NCBI GenBank assembly: GCA_963662155.1
Contig: OY759265.1
Coordinates: forward strand, 10,117,693-10,181,692
Direction: 5' to 3'
DNA: 64,000 nucleotides
Source: Lamellibrachia columna
Lineage: Eukaryota > Annelida > Polychaeta > Sabellida > Siboglinidae
The notes below the pieces were generated by a model. That model saw nothing but the letters and a program-made list of their open reading frames with translations. It was not told the origin of the DNA and did no database searches. The translations under genes and the position numbers were made by a program. This document shows, in pieces, positions 33,608-46,853 of the stretch (within the stretch, counting starts at the first letter, position 1; each line of letters opens with the position of its first letter).

Positions 33608-36456
33608 CTGGAGACTTATCTTATTAACCATTAACCTCTACCTTTAGTGTATTAATTTGTCTGTTATCTTATTAACCATGATCTACCTCCTTTGTTCTCT
33701 GGTGTATTCATTCATCTGTTATCTTATTAACCATGCTCTACCTCCTTTGTTCTCTGGTGTATTCATTCGTCTGTTATCTTATTAACCATGATCTACCTCC
33801 TTTGTTCTCTGGTGTATTCATTCGTCTGTTATCTTATTAACCATGATCTACCTCCTTTGTTCTCTGGTGTATTCATTCGTCTGTTATCTTATTAACCATG
33901 CTCTACCTCCTTTGTTCTCTGGTGTATTCATTCGTCTGTTATCTTATTAACCATGCTCTACCTCCTTTGTTCTCTGGTGTATTCATTCGTCTGTTATCTT
34001 ATTAACCATGATCTACCTCCTTTGTTCTCTGGTGTATTCATTCGTCTGTTATCTTATTAACCATGCTCTACCTCCTTTGTTCTCTGGTGTATTCATTCGT
34101 CTGTTATCTTATTAACCATGATCTACCTCCTTTGTTCTCTGGTGTATTCATTCGTCTGTTATCTTATTAACCATGATCTACCTCCTTTGTTCTCTGGTGT
34201 ATTCATTCGTCTGTTATCTTATTAACCATGCTCTACCTCCTTTGTTCTCTGGTGTATTCATTCGTCTGTTATCTTATTAACCATGCTCTACCTCCTTTGT
34301 TCTCTGGTGTATTCATTTGTCTGTTATCTTATTAACCATGATCTACTCCTTTGTTCTCTGGTGTATTCATTCGTCTGTTATCTTATTAACCATGCTCTAC
34401 CTCCTTTGTTCTCTGGTGTATTCATTCGTCTGTTATCTTATTAACCATGCTCTACCTCCTTTGTTCTCTGGTGTATTCATTCGTCTGTTATCTTATTAAC
34501 CATGATCTACCTCCTTTGTTCTCTGGTGTATTCATTCGTCTGTTATCTTATTAACCATGATCTACCTCCTTTGTTCTCTGGTGTATTCATTCGTCTGTTA
34601 TCTTATTAACCATGCTCTACCTCCTTTGTTCTCTGGTGTATTCATTCGTCTGTTATCTTATTAACCATGATCTACCTCCTTTGTTCTCTGGTGTATTCAT
34701 TCGTCTGTTATCTTATTAACCATGATCTACTCCTTTGTTCTCTGGTGTATTCATTCGTCTGTTATCTTATTAACCATGATCTACTCCTTTGTTCTCTGGT
34801 GTATTCATTCGTCTGTTATCTTATTAACCATGATCTACCTCCTTTGTTCTCTGGTGTATTCATTCATCTGTTATCTTATTAACCATGATCTACTCCTTTG
34901 TTCTCTGGTGTATTCATTCATCTGTTATCTTATTAACCATGATCTACCTCCTTTGTTCTCTGGTGTATTCATTCATCTGTTATCTTATTAACCATGCTCT
35001 ACCTCCTTTGTTCTCTGGTGTATTCATTCGTCTGTTATCTTATTAACCATGCTCTACCTCCTTTGTTCTCTGGTGTATTCATTCGTCTGTTATCTTATTA
35101 ACCATGATCTACCTCCTTTGTTCTCTGGTGTATTCATTCGTCTGTTATCTTATTAACCATGATCTACTCCTTTGTTCTCTGGTGTATTCATTCGTCTGTT
35201 ATCTTATTAACCATGATCTACTCCTTTGTTCTCTGGTGTATTCATTCGTCTGTTATCTTATTAACCATGATCTACCTCCTTTGTTCTCTGGTGTATTCAT
35301 TCATCTGTTATCTTATTAACCATGATCTACTCCTTTGTTCTCTGGTGTATTCATTCATCTGTTATCTTATTAACCATGATCTACTCCTTTGTTCTCTGGT
35401 GTATTCATTCATCTGTTATCTTATTAACCATGATCTACCTCCTTTGTTCTCTGGTGTATTCATTCATCTGTTATCTTAGTAACCATGATCTACTCCTTTG
35501 TTCTCTGGTGTATTCATTCGTCTGTTATCTTATTAACCATGATCTACCTCCTTTGTTCTCTGGTGTATTCATTCATCTGTTATCTTATTAACCATGCTCT
35601 ACCTCCTTTGTTCTCTGGTGTATTCATTCGTCTGTTATCTTATTAACCATGATCTACCTCCTTTGTTCTCTGGTGTATTCATTCGTCTGTTATCTTATTA
35701 ACCATGCTCTACCTCCTTTGTTCTCTGGTGTATTCATTCGTCTGTTATCTTATTAACCATGATCTACCTCTTTTGTTCTCTGGTGTATTCATTCGTCTGT
35801 TATCTTATTAACCATGCTCTACCTCCTTTGTTCTCTGGTGTATTCATTCGTCTGTTATCTTATTAACCATGATCTACCTCCTTTGTTCTCTGGTGTATTC
35901 ATTCATCTGTTATCTTATTAACCATGATCTACTCCTTTGTTCTCTGGTGTATTCATTCATCTGTTATCTTATTAACCATGATCTACTCCTTTGTTCTCTG
36001 GTGTATTCATTCATCTGTTATCTTATTAACCATGATCTACCTCCTTTGTTCTCTGGTGTATTCATTCATCTGTTATCTTATTAACCATGATCTACTCCTT
36101 TGTTCTCTGGTGTATTCATTCATCTGTTATCTTATTAACCATGATCTACTCCTTTGTTCTCTGGTGTATTCATTCATCTGTTATCTTATTAACCATGATC
36201 TACCTCCTTTGTTCTCTGGTGTATTCATTCATCTGTTATCTTAGTAACCATGATCTACTCCTTTGTTCTCTGGTGTATTCATTCGTCTGTTATCTTATTA
36301 ACCATGATCTACCTCCTTTGTTCTCTGGTGTATTCATTCATCTGTTATCTTATTAACCATGCTCTACCTCCTTTGTTCTCTGGTGTATTCATTCGTCTGT
36401 TATCTTATTAACCATGCTCTACCTCCTTTGTTCTCTGGTGTATTCATTCGTCTGTA
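33608..36456. repeat. 55-bp satellite-like array (about 52 units) with higher-order duplications
   Basis: The unit is CTGTTATCTTATTAACCATG + ATCTACCTCCTTTGTTCTCT + GGTGTATTCATTCGT, with a recurrent 54-bp variant (CTACTCC) and CGTCTG/CATCTG alternatives. The rare variant TTAGTAACC occurs exactly twice (35475 and 36240), 765 bp (14 units) apart, inside blocks of matching variant order, so multi-unit segments were duplicated. A second correspondence has a 437-bp (8-unit) offset (34667 onward against 35104 onward). The left-most unit at 33608-33660 is diverged. Confidence 0.96.
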
Positions 36457-38134
36457 TATGTATATCCATTTCTAGATTGCCTAACCCCTTTGTTATGATG
36501 CACTTCTGAGCTCATGTTTCTGAGGATTTTGGTGCAATAGAAGTTTTGTTTTTTGTATTATTATTTATCAATATCTGGAGTAAAGACTGTCTTAAGTTGG
36601 ACTAGTATTGTTGTTGTTTTGTAATCACTACACGAGAACTCAACTGAACATTAACAATATTTATGACCTTGTGGTAAACTGAAGTTGTCATTAAGTTGTG
36701 ACGAAGATGCAAACTACTGCTTAATTTCATTCATGGATTAAGATGTTTTTTACATCCTAATAAATATTGTCAAATGCATTGGGCTGATAAAAATTATATA
36801 TGAAAATGTGATATTCAGATTAAATGTTCATCATTGGGAAGATTTTCATAAAAATTAGGACATTTTCTTTTTGTTATATTTCCTAGGAAATCATCTGCCC
36901 TTTTCAGTGGGGTGATTGTTTACTCGTGATGCAAGAACCAGGTTTTACTGATTTTTTCCGCATGACTATTTCAGTTGCTAGCAGCATGTTCTGGCCACCC
37001 CCAGATAAGAACTCACGTAAAAGATGGCGTGATGCCCAACAGTTATCATTGCACCTACAGCGTTTGGCATCTACAGTTGTAATAAACGGTTACTGCTATA
37101 AAATGTCAGAGGTTACTCCGGCCTATTCAGACAGCGTCGGCGTTCTCAAATGGCGGAGAAATGTCGTTTACCGGCTGTAGCTCTCTTTAGAATCTAATTG
37201 CTACTTTGCTGGGCAGATCCGATTCTATTAATGATGTTAATATGGCTCTTGTTTCAATCATGCAGATGATCAGTCTGATAGACTGGAGTGCGTGGCCTAC
37301 AACATTAACTGTGTCAGGCAGGCCCAGGGTAGTGGGGTAGGCCCACTGTAGTTGGTGCAATAGTACAGTTGAAGCTACCAGGGTTGACATCTTCTGTACC
37401 TTTTCACTTTTTTAAAGCAAACACCATTTTATTATCCTTATTTTTTTTAAAGTTTTAAATGAAAACAACTTTTTATGCATTGCCAATGCTAAATAAATGA
37501 TATTATATGTAATGAGTTATGAATTGCTAATTAAATATAAGTAATCTTAAAAACAATAGCTACTGATCAACAGCGAACAATAAAAGAGGAACAAATAACT
37601 ACCAGAATATACAATTTTCCAGAAACTTAAATATTCTTTCAAAATGTTGTTCCTCCACACAACGTCTCCTCCGTGGTTCCCATTCCTTGCCTGTTGGCAT
37701 GTTTTCCTGGAGGTTTTCCTCTGACACCTCTGACCCCCCCAGCTGGCATCAGATGCCATATTGCCGCACCCTGCTGGGGAGGCCAGTGTTCTTACACCAT
37801 TGTCAACATGCCTTACCTGTAGCACAAACACCCCACATCACCGCACATAACCCCTTGATGCACAGATATGTCAGTCATGGGTCTGATGGAAAGAACATAG
37901 TATATCATTTATACTTCTGTACAAGATTAGTAGTAATAATAATATATTTATTTATATGTCACACAAATCCAAATGACATTATGAGGTGCCTCATATGGCA
38001 ATAGTAGTAAAAATATGTCTAATTAATAATAAAAATCATAGAATAAAATATAAATAATTGGTTAAATTAAATGGCTATATTATATAAATACTTAATAATA
38101 TATGGCACCGTGTATATATCTATACTTACTTTAT
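36457..38134. other. Intron 9: no gene seen
   Basis: An 84-codon frame at 36926-37180 has no recognisable motif. 37925-37990 has a TAATAATATATTTATTTATATG...GGTGCC wording resembling common short dispersed repeats. Confidence 0.35.
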
Positions 38135-38405
38135 TTAGTCCTCCTTGTGCCCGGTGGCACATAAGGCATCAACAAGAGAGCGCCACTGCTGTCGGTCTGC
38201 AGCCCATTTGGTGATGGTGTTCCATGTCAGGCCGCATTCTTTCATCTCCTTCTCCACTGTTTGTCTCCATGTTTCTTTTGGACGACCACGTCTCCTTTGC
38301 TCCATCTGCTGTCCAGCATAAGGCTGTCTTGGGCAGTGTGCCAGGTGACATTGGGCAAACGTGTCCAAGCCATCTCCATCTTCTCATCTTTATCTGTGTG
38401 GCCAT
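38135..38405 (-). mobile_element. 3' fragment of a LINE ORF2 (GRPKETW...TGHKED tail)
   Basis: The minus-strand reading gives MRRWRWLGHV, then, after a frameshift, QRRRGRPKETWRQTVEKEMK, AADRQQWRSLVDALCATGHK and ED-stop. This is the typical end of RTE/I-type non-LTR reverse transcriptases and differs from the CR1-like family in this window. Only about 85 codons remain. Confidence 0.8.
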
Positions 38406-38460
38406 AATATAGGCTATAGCTAATTAAAATAACTACATTAATAAACTAGTAGTATGTACG

Positions 38461-38998
<538 letters not shown>

Positions 38999-39002
38999 GG
39001 AC

Positions 39003-39215
39003 AGGTATTGTGTAATTATGAAAAAAACAAGTACCAGGGTAGGGTGTAATTATATTAAAAACACATGTCAGGTGTCATTATATTAAGAATACGAGTAAGG
39101 TGTAATTATATTAAAAAACACATAGGGTATAATTATGTTTACAACACAAATTTTAAGTAATTATATTAAAAAACTTGAGTAAGGTAAGTAAGGTGTAATT
39201 ATGTGAAGTAAATGA
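39003..39215. repeat. Degenerate tandem repeat around GTGTAATTATATTAAAAA
   Basis: About five loosely conserved units of roughly 37 bp, immediately right of the AC tract. Confidence 0.7.
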
Positions 39216-40670
39216 CTGATGTGCTGCCGTGGCAAGGGGAGGATCAGTAGTAGAGGTGGGGACATGGTAATGCTAGTTTTTGCTACCGTGGAATAGGCAT
39301 GTTTAGTTGTTTCTTTAGTGTTTACATTGGTATGTTGCTTAACAGACATGGGAGTTTGTTCACAGTTTTGTTGCCACTATCAGATTTGCACCCTGACTTC
39401 AGGTAATCAATTTATGTATTTATTGAATATGGTCAATATTTTGATCTCCAACTGGCATGTAGTGACAATATTTCTAAATGTAATATGATTAGTATGATTG
39501 TGTTGTTCACCTGTGCGTAGAGAAGCTCTACCTGTGCGCTAGGCATTAGAGGCCACTGAGTGGGCGTCTGTGACATGCCACATCCAGGTCTGCTGCCTTA
39601 GAATTAATTCAATAGCCTGTAAATCCTCTCAGCCACACAGATTTACCTGCAGCGCTTCTGCATTCCACCAGTCATCTCTAATTGGCGTGCGGTCCTTGGC
39701 TGCGAGGGGTTGCTTGTGGGCAGATCGCATCCTACTTAAGCAACATTGTGCGAGGAACCAATGTTTCACATGACACTGGGTATGAATTTCACTCCATGGT
39801 CATGACAATTTTCTGACAAATCCATTGACCAGAAACTCTCCCACGCCCCCTGCTAGGCAGCTCAAAGTGTGTTTCAAATCACCAAAGCGTTTTGGCATTT
39901 CTACTGTAATGAGTCAGCCTGCAAAAGAGATTAGTTTTAGTGAGAATTTTTTTATTAAATGAATTTTTGCTAATGATGGTGGAGTACTTAGCAGCAGGAA
40001 TATCTGTAGTTATCTCATGTTAGTGCACACCCTGATGCTAATTTGGTGCCTGTCATTAACCTTTCAGAAAACACAAACAGTGGGAGACTGCATTGATTAG
40101 TATTCTTTGGTATACCTTGACGTAACTTGTCACTGATGTTGCTACATTACACCAATGTCTCTATTCCAAAGTTCCTGGGATATATCTCCTGGCTGCTTGA
40201 TTACACATCTCTGCCAAACAAACAATGTATTTGCACTCCTTACAACTGCAGCTGGTTGTAGTGGCTTTAAAGTCTGTTTAGTGCTGGTGACATTGATCTA
40301 TAACATGAGTCTCCTGTCAAAACATTGGCAGATGTGTTGCGATTGTAGGTCAAGCGGCATAGAGTGAAGTTGGGCTGATGAACTGATGCTAAAGTCTCAG
40401 CCTGCCATGAGTTTTCAGAACCAAGGCACTACATGAATAGAGGGATGGAAATGAGAGTGTGTGTACCTTATGCTAAGGTATGCACATTGTTCAAATAATA
40501 TGAGCACGTGTACGTTACATTGTTTGTTTGTCTTCCTGGACTGCAATAAAAATTGTATGTACTGTAATGGAAAATTTTGACATTGTAAGGAATGTATATA
40601 TGTAGGAATGTATTGGCTTTGTAAAGAGTATATAACCATAGAAATATACATGTCATGGTGACTGCTGTGC
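39216..40670. other. Intron 9: no gene seen
   Basis: Unique-looking DNA. No splice-bounded candidate keeps phase 1. Confidence 0.35.
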
Positions 40671-41018
40671 ATCAAATATCCAACCCTGGTATTAACACAC
40701 TGGTAGAAGAAACCTAGTTTTAATGGGCCATTTCATCTCATCAAATATCCAACCCTGGTATTAACACACTGGTAGAAGAAACCTAGTTTTAATGGGCCAT
40801 TTCATCTCATCAAATATCCAACCCTGGTATTAACACAATGGTAGAAGAAACCTAGTTTTAATGGGCCATTTCATCTCATCAAATATCCAACCCTGGTATT
40901 AACACGCTGGTAGAAGAAACCTAGTTTTAATGGGCCATTTCATCTCGTCAAATATCCAACCCTGGCATTAACACACTGGTAGAAGAAACCTAGTTTTAAT
41001 GGGCCATTTCATCTCATC
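40671..41018. repeat. 69-bp tandem repeat, 5 copies
   Basis: Unit ATCAAATATCCAACCCTGGT + ATTAACACACTGGTAGAAGA + AACCTAGTTTTAATGGGCCA + TTTCATCTC. Starts fall at 40671, 40740 and 40809 and onward, with single-base differences. Confidence 0.97.
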
Positions 41019-44000
41019 GGAAGGACACAAATTCGTGCAGAACAATAAATGTCTGGAAGACAGTATTTATTGTATCCAGATTGCAGCAAAGTGGCTTGAA
41101 TTATATAACACATGCACTTGTTTGGACAAAGTGCCGTGCAATAACATTATTGTTTCACCCATGGTTTGATTGATTGTTTTGCAAGAAAATCGATGTAGTG
41201 TTGTTACGTTTTATCAACATTTTGAATGCAAGCCTTTATAAATTATAGGCTGTACTCATTACTATAGAGAAAGAACACAGTGGAGTTGATGTAGCATCAT
41301 AATCAGCCAGGCCTAACTGATGACATGATCTAATAAGAGATAGTTGCCAGCCTGTAGAAGTTCATTTAGTAAGTTCCTAATGAGCCTGCCAGGGCCAGCT
41401 GTGGATGTGTCCTGGCCAGTAATCACCAGGCTACTTGCAATCATTCAAGTCAACTTTATATGTGACTCTCAGTTTCACGTTCTTGACACTGTTTCTCGTT
41501 CTGGCATTAAACATGACGTCGCTTCTTCTTCTTGCATGTGCAATCACACTCACTAGGTGCACGATAGTAAATTATTACTTTTTACCAGTATATAGATGAG
41601 TTTGCTTGAGCCAGGCATGTGTGTTCAGGTGATTAAGGCCCCAAACCCCCAGAGTAAATGTGGTCCACCGTTTTGGTTGCCTCACAGTTAAAAAGTAAAT
41701 CTGAACCAGACCATTGTGCTAAAACAAGAATTATGTCCTGCTGTGTATTTCAAGAAATCATTTCAATTATGAATTCTGTGTAGTATACCTGGTCATCTCA
41801 TTATAATCATAAATTTGTTTCCCATTAGCATAGAACATCATGTTCTCAGTGCAAGAAAGGAAGTCGCATGAATGCAGTTCAAGGGATTCATCTCTGTGAA
41901 CACAATTCTGTGAATGCTGTCTTTTGTCAGATGTGCGAGCGGCAACGCCCGCACAGTCACACGGGCACTGTGCGTGTTCGTGGCATCGACGCCTACCCGG
42001 GGCCACTTTATAATCTCGTTGTGCAGTCGGTGTGAACAAACTACGCATCTCGACACCCTTGGGAACAATTTGTTGAACTGGGTGAGAAGTTACAGCCCGT
42101 TTAGTTAATATGCCGGCAATGCCTCATATGCCAGCTGTCACATTTCATGCAACTGATGGCCGCATGCGTTCTCTGTATAAATCAATACTGCACACTTTAA
42201 TCCTGTCTCTGCTGAATGTTTGATTCCTGGTCCGTGGTAGGGCACATTTGTCGTGTCGGCCAAAATATAAAATCTGCCGGGGCGATGTCAATTGTGAGGA
42301 TTACTCATACATTGTCACACGGCGCTGTCATTTCCCCTGCTAGAAACATCTCTGCCCTTCATCGAAATAATTCTGTTTACTAGCAATGTCCCATCATGGG
42401 AGTTGTGTGTGTTGATTCACAAGGTCATCTTGAGAAACATTCGCAGATCAAGGTTCTGCAGGTCTCTACATTGATTCTGTCTTCAAGCTATTCTTTTAAG
42501 TGTAACCTATTTATTGTGTTATGGAAATGAAGATTGAGGAGTCATATTAAAGACATAGAAATGTCATTTGAGAAGGTTAAACAAAAGACGAGAAAGGCAC
42601 AGTTAAAAACCACAAACTAATTCATTTTAGATGTTTAGTTTCTTTGGTAATTCCAGAAGAAATATGTAAGGTTGGCTTTTAATGTAAACCACTGAATAAA
42701 AAAGTGTATGGAATAGCCATCCTCCTCAAGACATACCAGGAGTCTTTCTCTCTATGTCTTTATGTAGAAGTATGCAAACGTAAGACATTATGGTGCAATC
42801 ATTTTAATATTATTTATACAAAAATAGCTCCATTGAGCAGTGGAAATGTTTCATTTCTGTTGCTGCTAGTATCCAAGGTAGATTTAAAGACATTTTTCTG
42901 ATATCTCATGAAATGGAACTGTTTAATTTCTGCTGATAACCGAGGCAGTTTTTAAAAGACATTTCTTGTTAAACATAAATAGCATTATGTGTTCATATTT
43001 TTTAATGTCTCATGTATTGGATTCGTTGCATGATGATTGTGCAGGTTATTGATTCAATACTGTCTGTGACAGCCTTCACAGAACTTTGGTCTGCATTTGA
43101 TGTGAACTATTAGTAGACCAGTTGCAATTAGAAAATCAAAACGGAATATTTTTTTATCCAAATGGCATTTTTCGTATACAGTACCAAATTTTGGGCAGTA
43201 TATTTGGCTGTATCCTTTTTTATATGGATTTGTTTCCAATGAAAAAAATCATGATAAAGTACGTCATTTCTTGTGTTCATGACAGGTAAAAAAATCGAAT
43301 GTCACTTATAGTTATACTGGTCGAAGCTAAATAATTTTGATGTGCAGATATCTGGCAAAACCAGCAAATTTTTATTAATGTAGGTACATTTTGTAGACTG
43401 ATAGGTGGTGACACTCAATCGGTATAGGCAAGCTATAGGTTGATATGCCAATGAAAAATGTTACATAGAATTATACAGCTTTATAAAGAATTTTAAGTCG
43501 AATATACAGATAAAAATTTTTTTTACATGTCTGCAACTTGGCTTTCTGTTTAGCCATGTAAGCCTGGTCCATAGATGTGCAGTGCTTAAGAATGCACTTT
43601 TTGCAGTGCATTGATTTCTCAAATATAACAAAAGGTTATGTATTGCATTTTTATGAGTTCTTTGCATCTTTCTTTTATGACTATAAAATAAATGTTGCTT
43701 TGGCGATGTCAAGTTATATACACACTCACACACAGAAGGATTTTATCCAAGACCTTTCTGTTTAAGATGTGTTCTTCAAATAGGTGATATAAGGTAAATC
43801 AATACATGCATGTAATTGTGCATGGTGAACATGCCACTGGATTTTAAGATGACATAAATTGTATAAACAATACCAACTGGATGTCTGTCCCGCCCACTAG
43901 CCGGGCAGCTGGGGCATTAATCTGTATGACAAGGCATGGTTTTCAGCAAACATATCTGAGAATAATGTTTCTTAATGAATCGTTATGAATAGCTCTTCAT

Positions 44001-44519
44001 TGTCCTAGAATCGTACCTAAATAAATCGGTTTCCATCACTGTTGCAGATAGAAATTAAGTAGGTCAGTACATTATGGGATTATTGCAGTCAAGCTAACTT
44101 TTCATTTATGATTTCAATTTGAATTATAATCAGCCTCAATTAAATATACAAAGGTAAAGGTTTTTGCCTATAATACCGTTTTGAAATCGTCAGTCAGTAT
44201 GATATAATGTATTTTTTTTTGTAGTAAAGTGTGACAATTAAAGTAGTTTGTAAAGATACTGTTGAATCTAACCAATTATTATACAGTTGTGTAACCAGAT
44301 ACTTTTGCCATTGAGCACTCTAAAATATACATAATGACTAGAATATATATATATAGAAATTATAGAGTAAAATGGAAGTAAAAGATCAGTACTGTAATTG
44401 ACAATTTCCACTAGTGACCACCTAATCCATGTATGTGTAAATCTGTTGATGTGTGATGTTCTTGTGCGTAGTAATCATACTTAGTGTCTTATGGGGGGCT
44501 GCAGGCAATCTGCTGATTC
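41019..44519. other. Intron 9: one GC-richer block, otherwise nothing
   Basis: 41914-42370 is repeat-free and GC-richer (for example GAGCGGCAACGCCCGCACAG). It has a short frame on each strand but none compatible with intron phase 1, and could be a conserved noncoding element. The rest is AT-rich with no supported gene. Confidence 0.35.
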
Positions 44520-44830
44520 TTGAGTACGTGTTATCAGGATAAATGTTGATGTGAAATTGGAATACCATTGGTTTGTCTGTATGTGTTATCAGGGTGGATG
44601 TACCAGTTGTTTGTTTGTATGTGTTATCAGGGTGGATGTACCAGTTGTTTGTCTGTATACATGTACGTATACACATATGTACATCACTTGGCCCATCCAC
44701 TTATCAGTACTGTACATGTTATCAGGATGAATATTGATATGGAACTGAAATACTAGTTGTTTGTCTGTACATGTTATCAGGATGAATGTTGATGTGGAAC
44801 TAAAGTACCAGTTGTATACACATAGTAGTC
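44520..44830. repeat. Degenerate TGTTATCAGG.TG.ATGT repeat
   Basis: About five irregularly spaced copies (38-55 bp) of GTTTGTCTGTATGTGTTATC + AGGGTGGATGTACCAGTT and relatives. Confidence 0.75.
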
Positions 44831-45815
44831 ACATACGTACATCACTTGGTCCATCCACTTATCAGTCTTTCCACGGTCCATTTGTTTATACAATCATAAT
44901 ATAAACTCACTCAATGCACTATAAAACTTTCATATCTGCAAGACAATCATTTCAGATTAAAGATGTTGACTGACATCATAGTCACATCTTGTTCAAAAGA
45001 GTACAGGTCCAGTAGAGCCTCTCAACACGTCGTAATCGCATCAGTGTGAGAAATCTATTCCGAAGCCTGTCACATGGTTTTCTCCTTGCATTGTGGGATC
45101 ACAAGGCAAGAGCGTAAATTCACGATGGCAGGATCCATCCTTGACCTTCATCATTTATTCATGTGGCACACATTTTTACGTAGTCGCCGTAGTTGGCTCA
45201 GTTAGAGAGGCAATATATTATTGGTGGGAACAAAATGCCAATTAATTATGTATGGAGAAGTGGTTTCGGTGGTTTGATGGTGCTGCTGATCAAAGACACA
45301 AATGACAGTAAATGAGGTTGGATTGTGGGTGACATGATTCTACATAAAACACTGATTAGGGCATGCAGTGAAAGCAATCAAACGACCAGTTAAGCTAATG
45401 AAGAAAGAGGCTGGTACTGTACCAACTTAGATGCTGAGTAGTTCTCCTAAAAGTCTGCACTGAGATATGAAAGAATTGCAATATTTCCTGGAATATTATT
45501 CCTCAGTTCTGCTAAGAAAAAATGTTAAAAAAAATCCTCGGGACTGTTCAAAGCACTTTACACTTCACCCCCTGGCAGACCTGTTCATTCCAATGCCATT
45601 TCAACTTCTCTGGGAAGCATTCAACCATGCTGCAATTACTGCGCGAAGACTGTTCATTCCGATATCCATCTCTGTCTGTAGCCAGGTACTCATTTATACA
45701 GCTGAGTGTACTGTGGCAATGTAGGATGAACAAAATTGCTAACGCTTACCAAGACCTAACGAATCATATGCAGATGTAGTTAGAGAGGGAGTGCCAGGAG
45801 AATGTGTTGATTTAA
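44831..45815. other. Intron 9: no gene seen
   Basis: A short tRNA-like A-box wording at 45190-45215 lacks a B box and was not accepted. The 85-codon frames near 45467-45779 overlap each other and show no motif. Confidence 0.35.
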
Positions 45816-46108
45816 AAAGATTGCCATCCAAGGCAAGGGCCCAGATGACAAGTGGGCAAGGAAGCCATTGACTTATTGAGAGTCCAACATTTTTAATCTA
45901 TGTGTAATCCGCCCTCCTGAGATATGTCAACCTTGTTTTAAACATATTCACACTGCTAGCAGTTACACTATCTGTAGATAATTTGTTCCATTCACTGATT
46001 GTCCTCTGTGAGAAAGAGTACTTCCTGATATCCAATCTACACTGATCCGTTACTAATGTTACCTCATGTCTTCTAATTCTGTTATCTTTCTTGAGTGAGA
46101 AAATGTGA
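45816..46108 (-). mobile_element. CR1-like LINE, 5'-truncated copy C
   Basis: The minus strand holds the ORF2 C-terminus and 3' UTR of the same family as copies A, B and D: on the plus strand GATTGCCATCCAAGGCAAGG, then AACATATTCACACTGCTAGC, then GTGAGAAAGAGTACTTCCTG. The 3' tail is TTTAAAAAGATT. Truncation is near 46108, inside the region that reads KDSRI-type sequence in related copies. Confidence 0.88.
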
Positions 46109-46450
46109 CAATGTATGTCTTCGAGGACATGTCTGTCATTGATTTCCTCTAGTTATTCAGCAGCAAACTCCATGTGCACAACAGTGTGGGCAGTGTCGGT
46201 CCACCACAAGCACCAGGCTCCAGTCAACAGTACTCCAGGGACAAAGGCAACGTTTATGACCTCGCGCTCGACTCTGAACTTACATCTTTGATTAGCTTTC
46301 TCCCTTTGAGACATTGCCTTGTTCTGGGAAATAGGGAATGTCAATACCGCTGAAAATAATTTAGAAAAACCCTGGCTCAGGACTTGACTTAAAATATTCA
46401 ACATAACTGGTAGAATACCAGCCAATCTCGAGCAACATCTAACAGTTGTA

Positions 46451-46853
46451 TCAGTGAGATGTAGAGTCTTCGAAGACACTCATGCCAGCCATGGGATGTG
46501 TTCTGGAGAATCAGTTAAATGTAGAGTCTTTGAAGACACTCGTGCCAGCCATGGGATGTGTTCTGGAGAATCAGTTAAATGTATAGTCTTTGAAGACACT
46601 CATGCCAGCCATGGGATGTGTTCTGGAGAATCAGTTAAATGTAGAGTCTTTGAAGACACTCGTGCCAGCCATGGGATGTGTTCTGGAGTATCAGTTAAAT
46701 GTATAGTCTTTGAAGACACTCATGCCAACCATGGGATGTGTTCTATAGAATCAGTTAAATGTAGAGTCTTTGAAGACATTCATCCCAACCATGGAATGTG
46801 TTCTGGAGAATCAGTTAAATGTATAGTCTTTGAAGACACACATGCCAACCAGG
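46451..46853. repeat. 60-bp tandem repeat, about 7 copies
   Basis: Unit starts (TCAGTGAGAT or TCAGTTAAAT) fall at 46451, 46511, 46571, 46631, 46691, 46751 and 46811. Copies differ by a few substitutions. Because 60 is a multiple of 3 and one frame lacks stops, a 168-codon frame with a 20-residue repeat (CRVFEDTHASHGMCSGESVK) results. I do not regard it as a gene. Confidence 0.95.

Noticed and set aside
33608..36456. Regular array resembling a CRISPR locus
   Set aside because: The units are contiguous without variable spacers, the genome is eukaryotic, and no cas genes are present.
36926..37180. 84-codon frame MMQEPGFTDFFRMTISVASS
   Set aside because: Single short frame in a long intron, no motif, no splice sites compatible with the host gene.
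41938..42036. Splice-bounded frame MCERQRPHSHTGTVRVRGID considered as an MPDZ exon
   Set aside because: The only open phase (0) conflicts with phase-1 intron 9; in phase 1 it meets a stop.
45186..45240. tRNA-like A box (GTAGTTGGCTCAGTTAGAG)
   Set aside because: No B box (GGTTCGA type) at the right distance and no cloverleaf pairing seen; at most a SINE relic.
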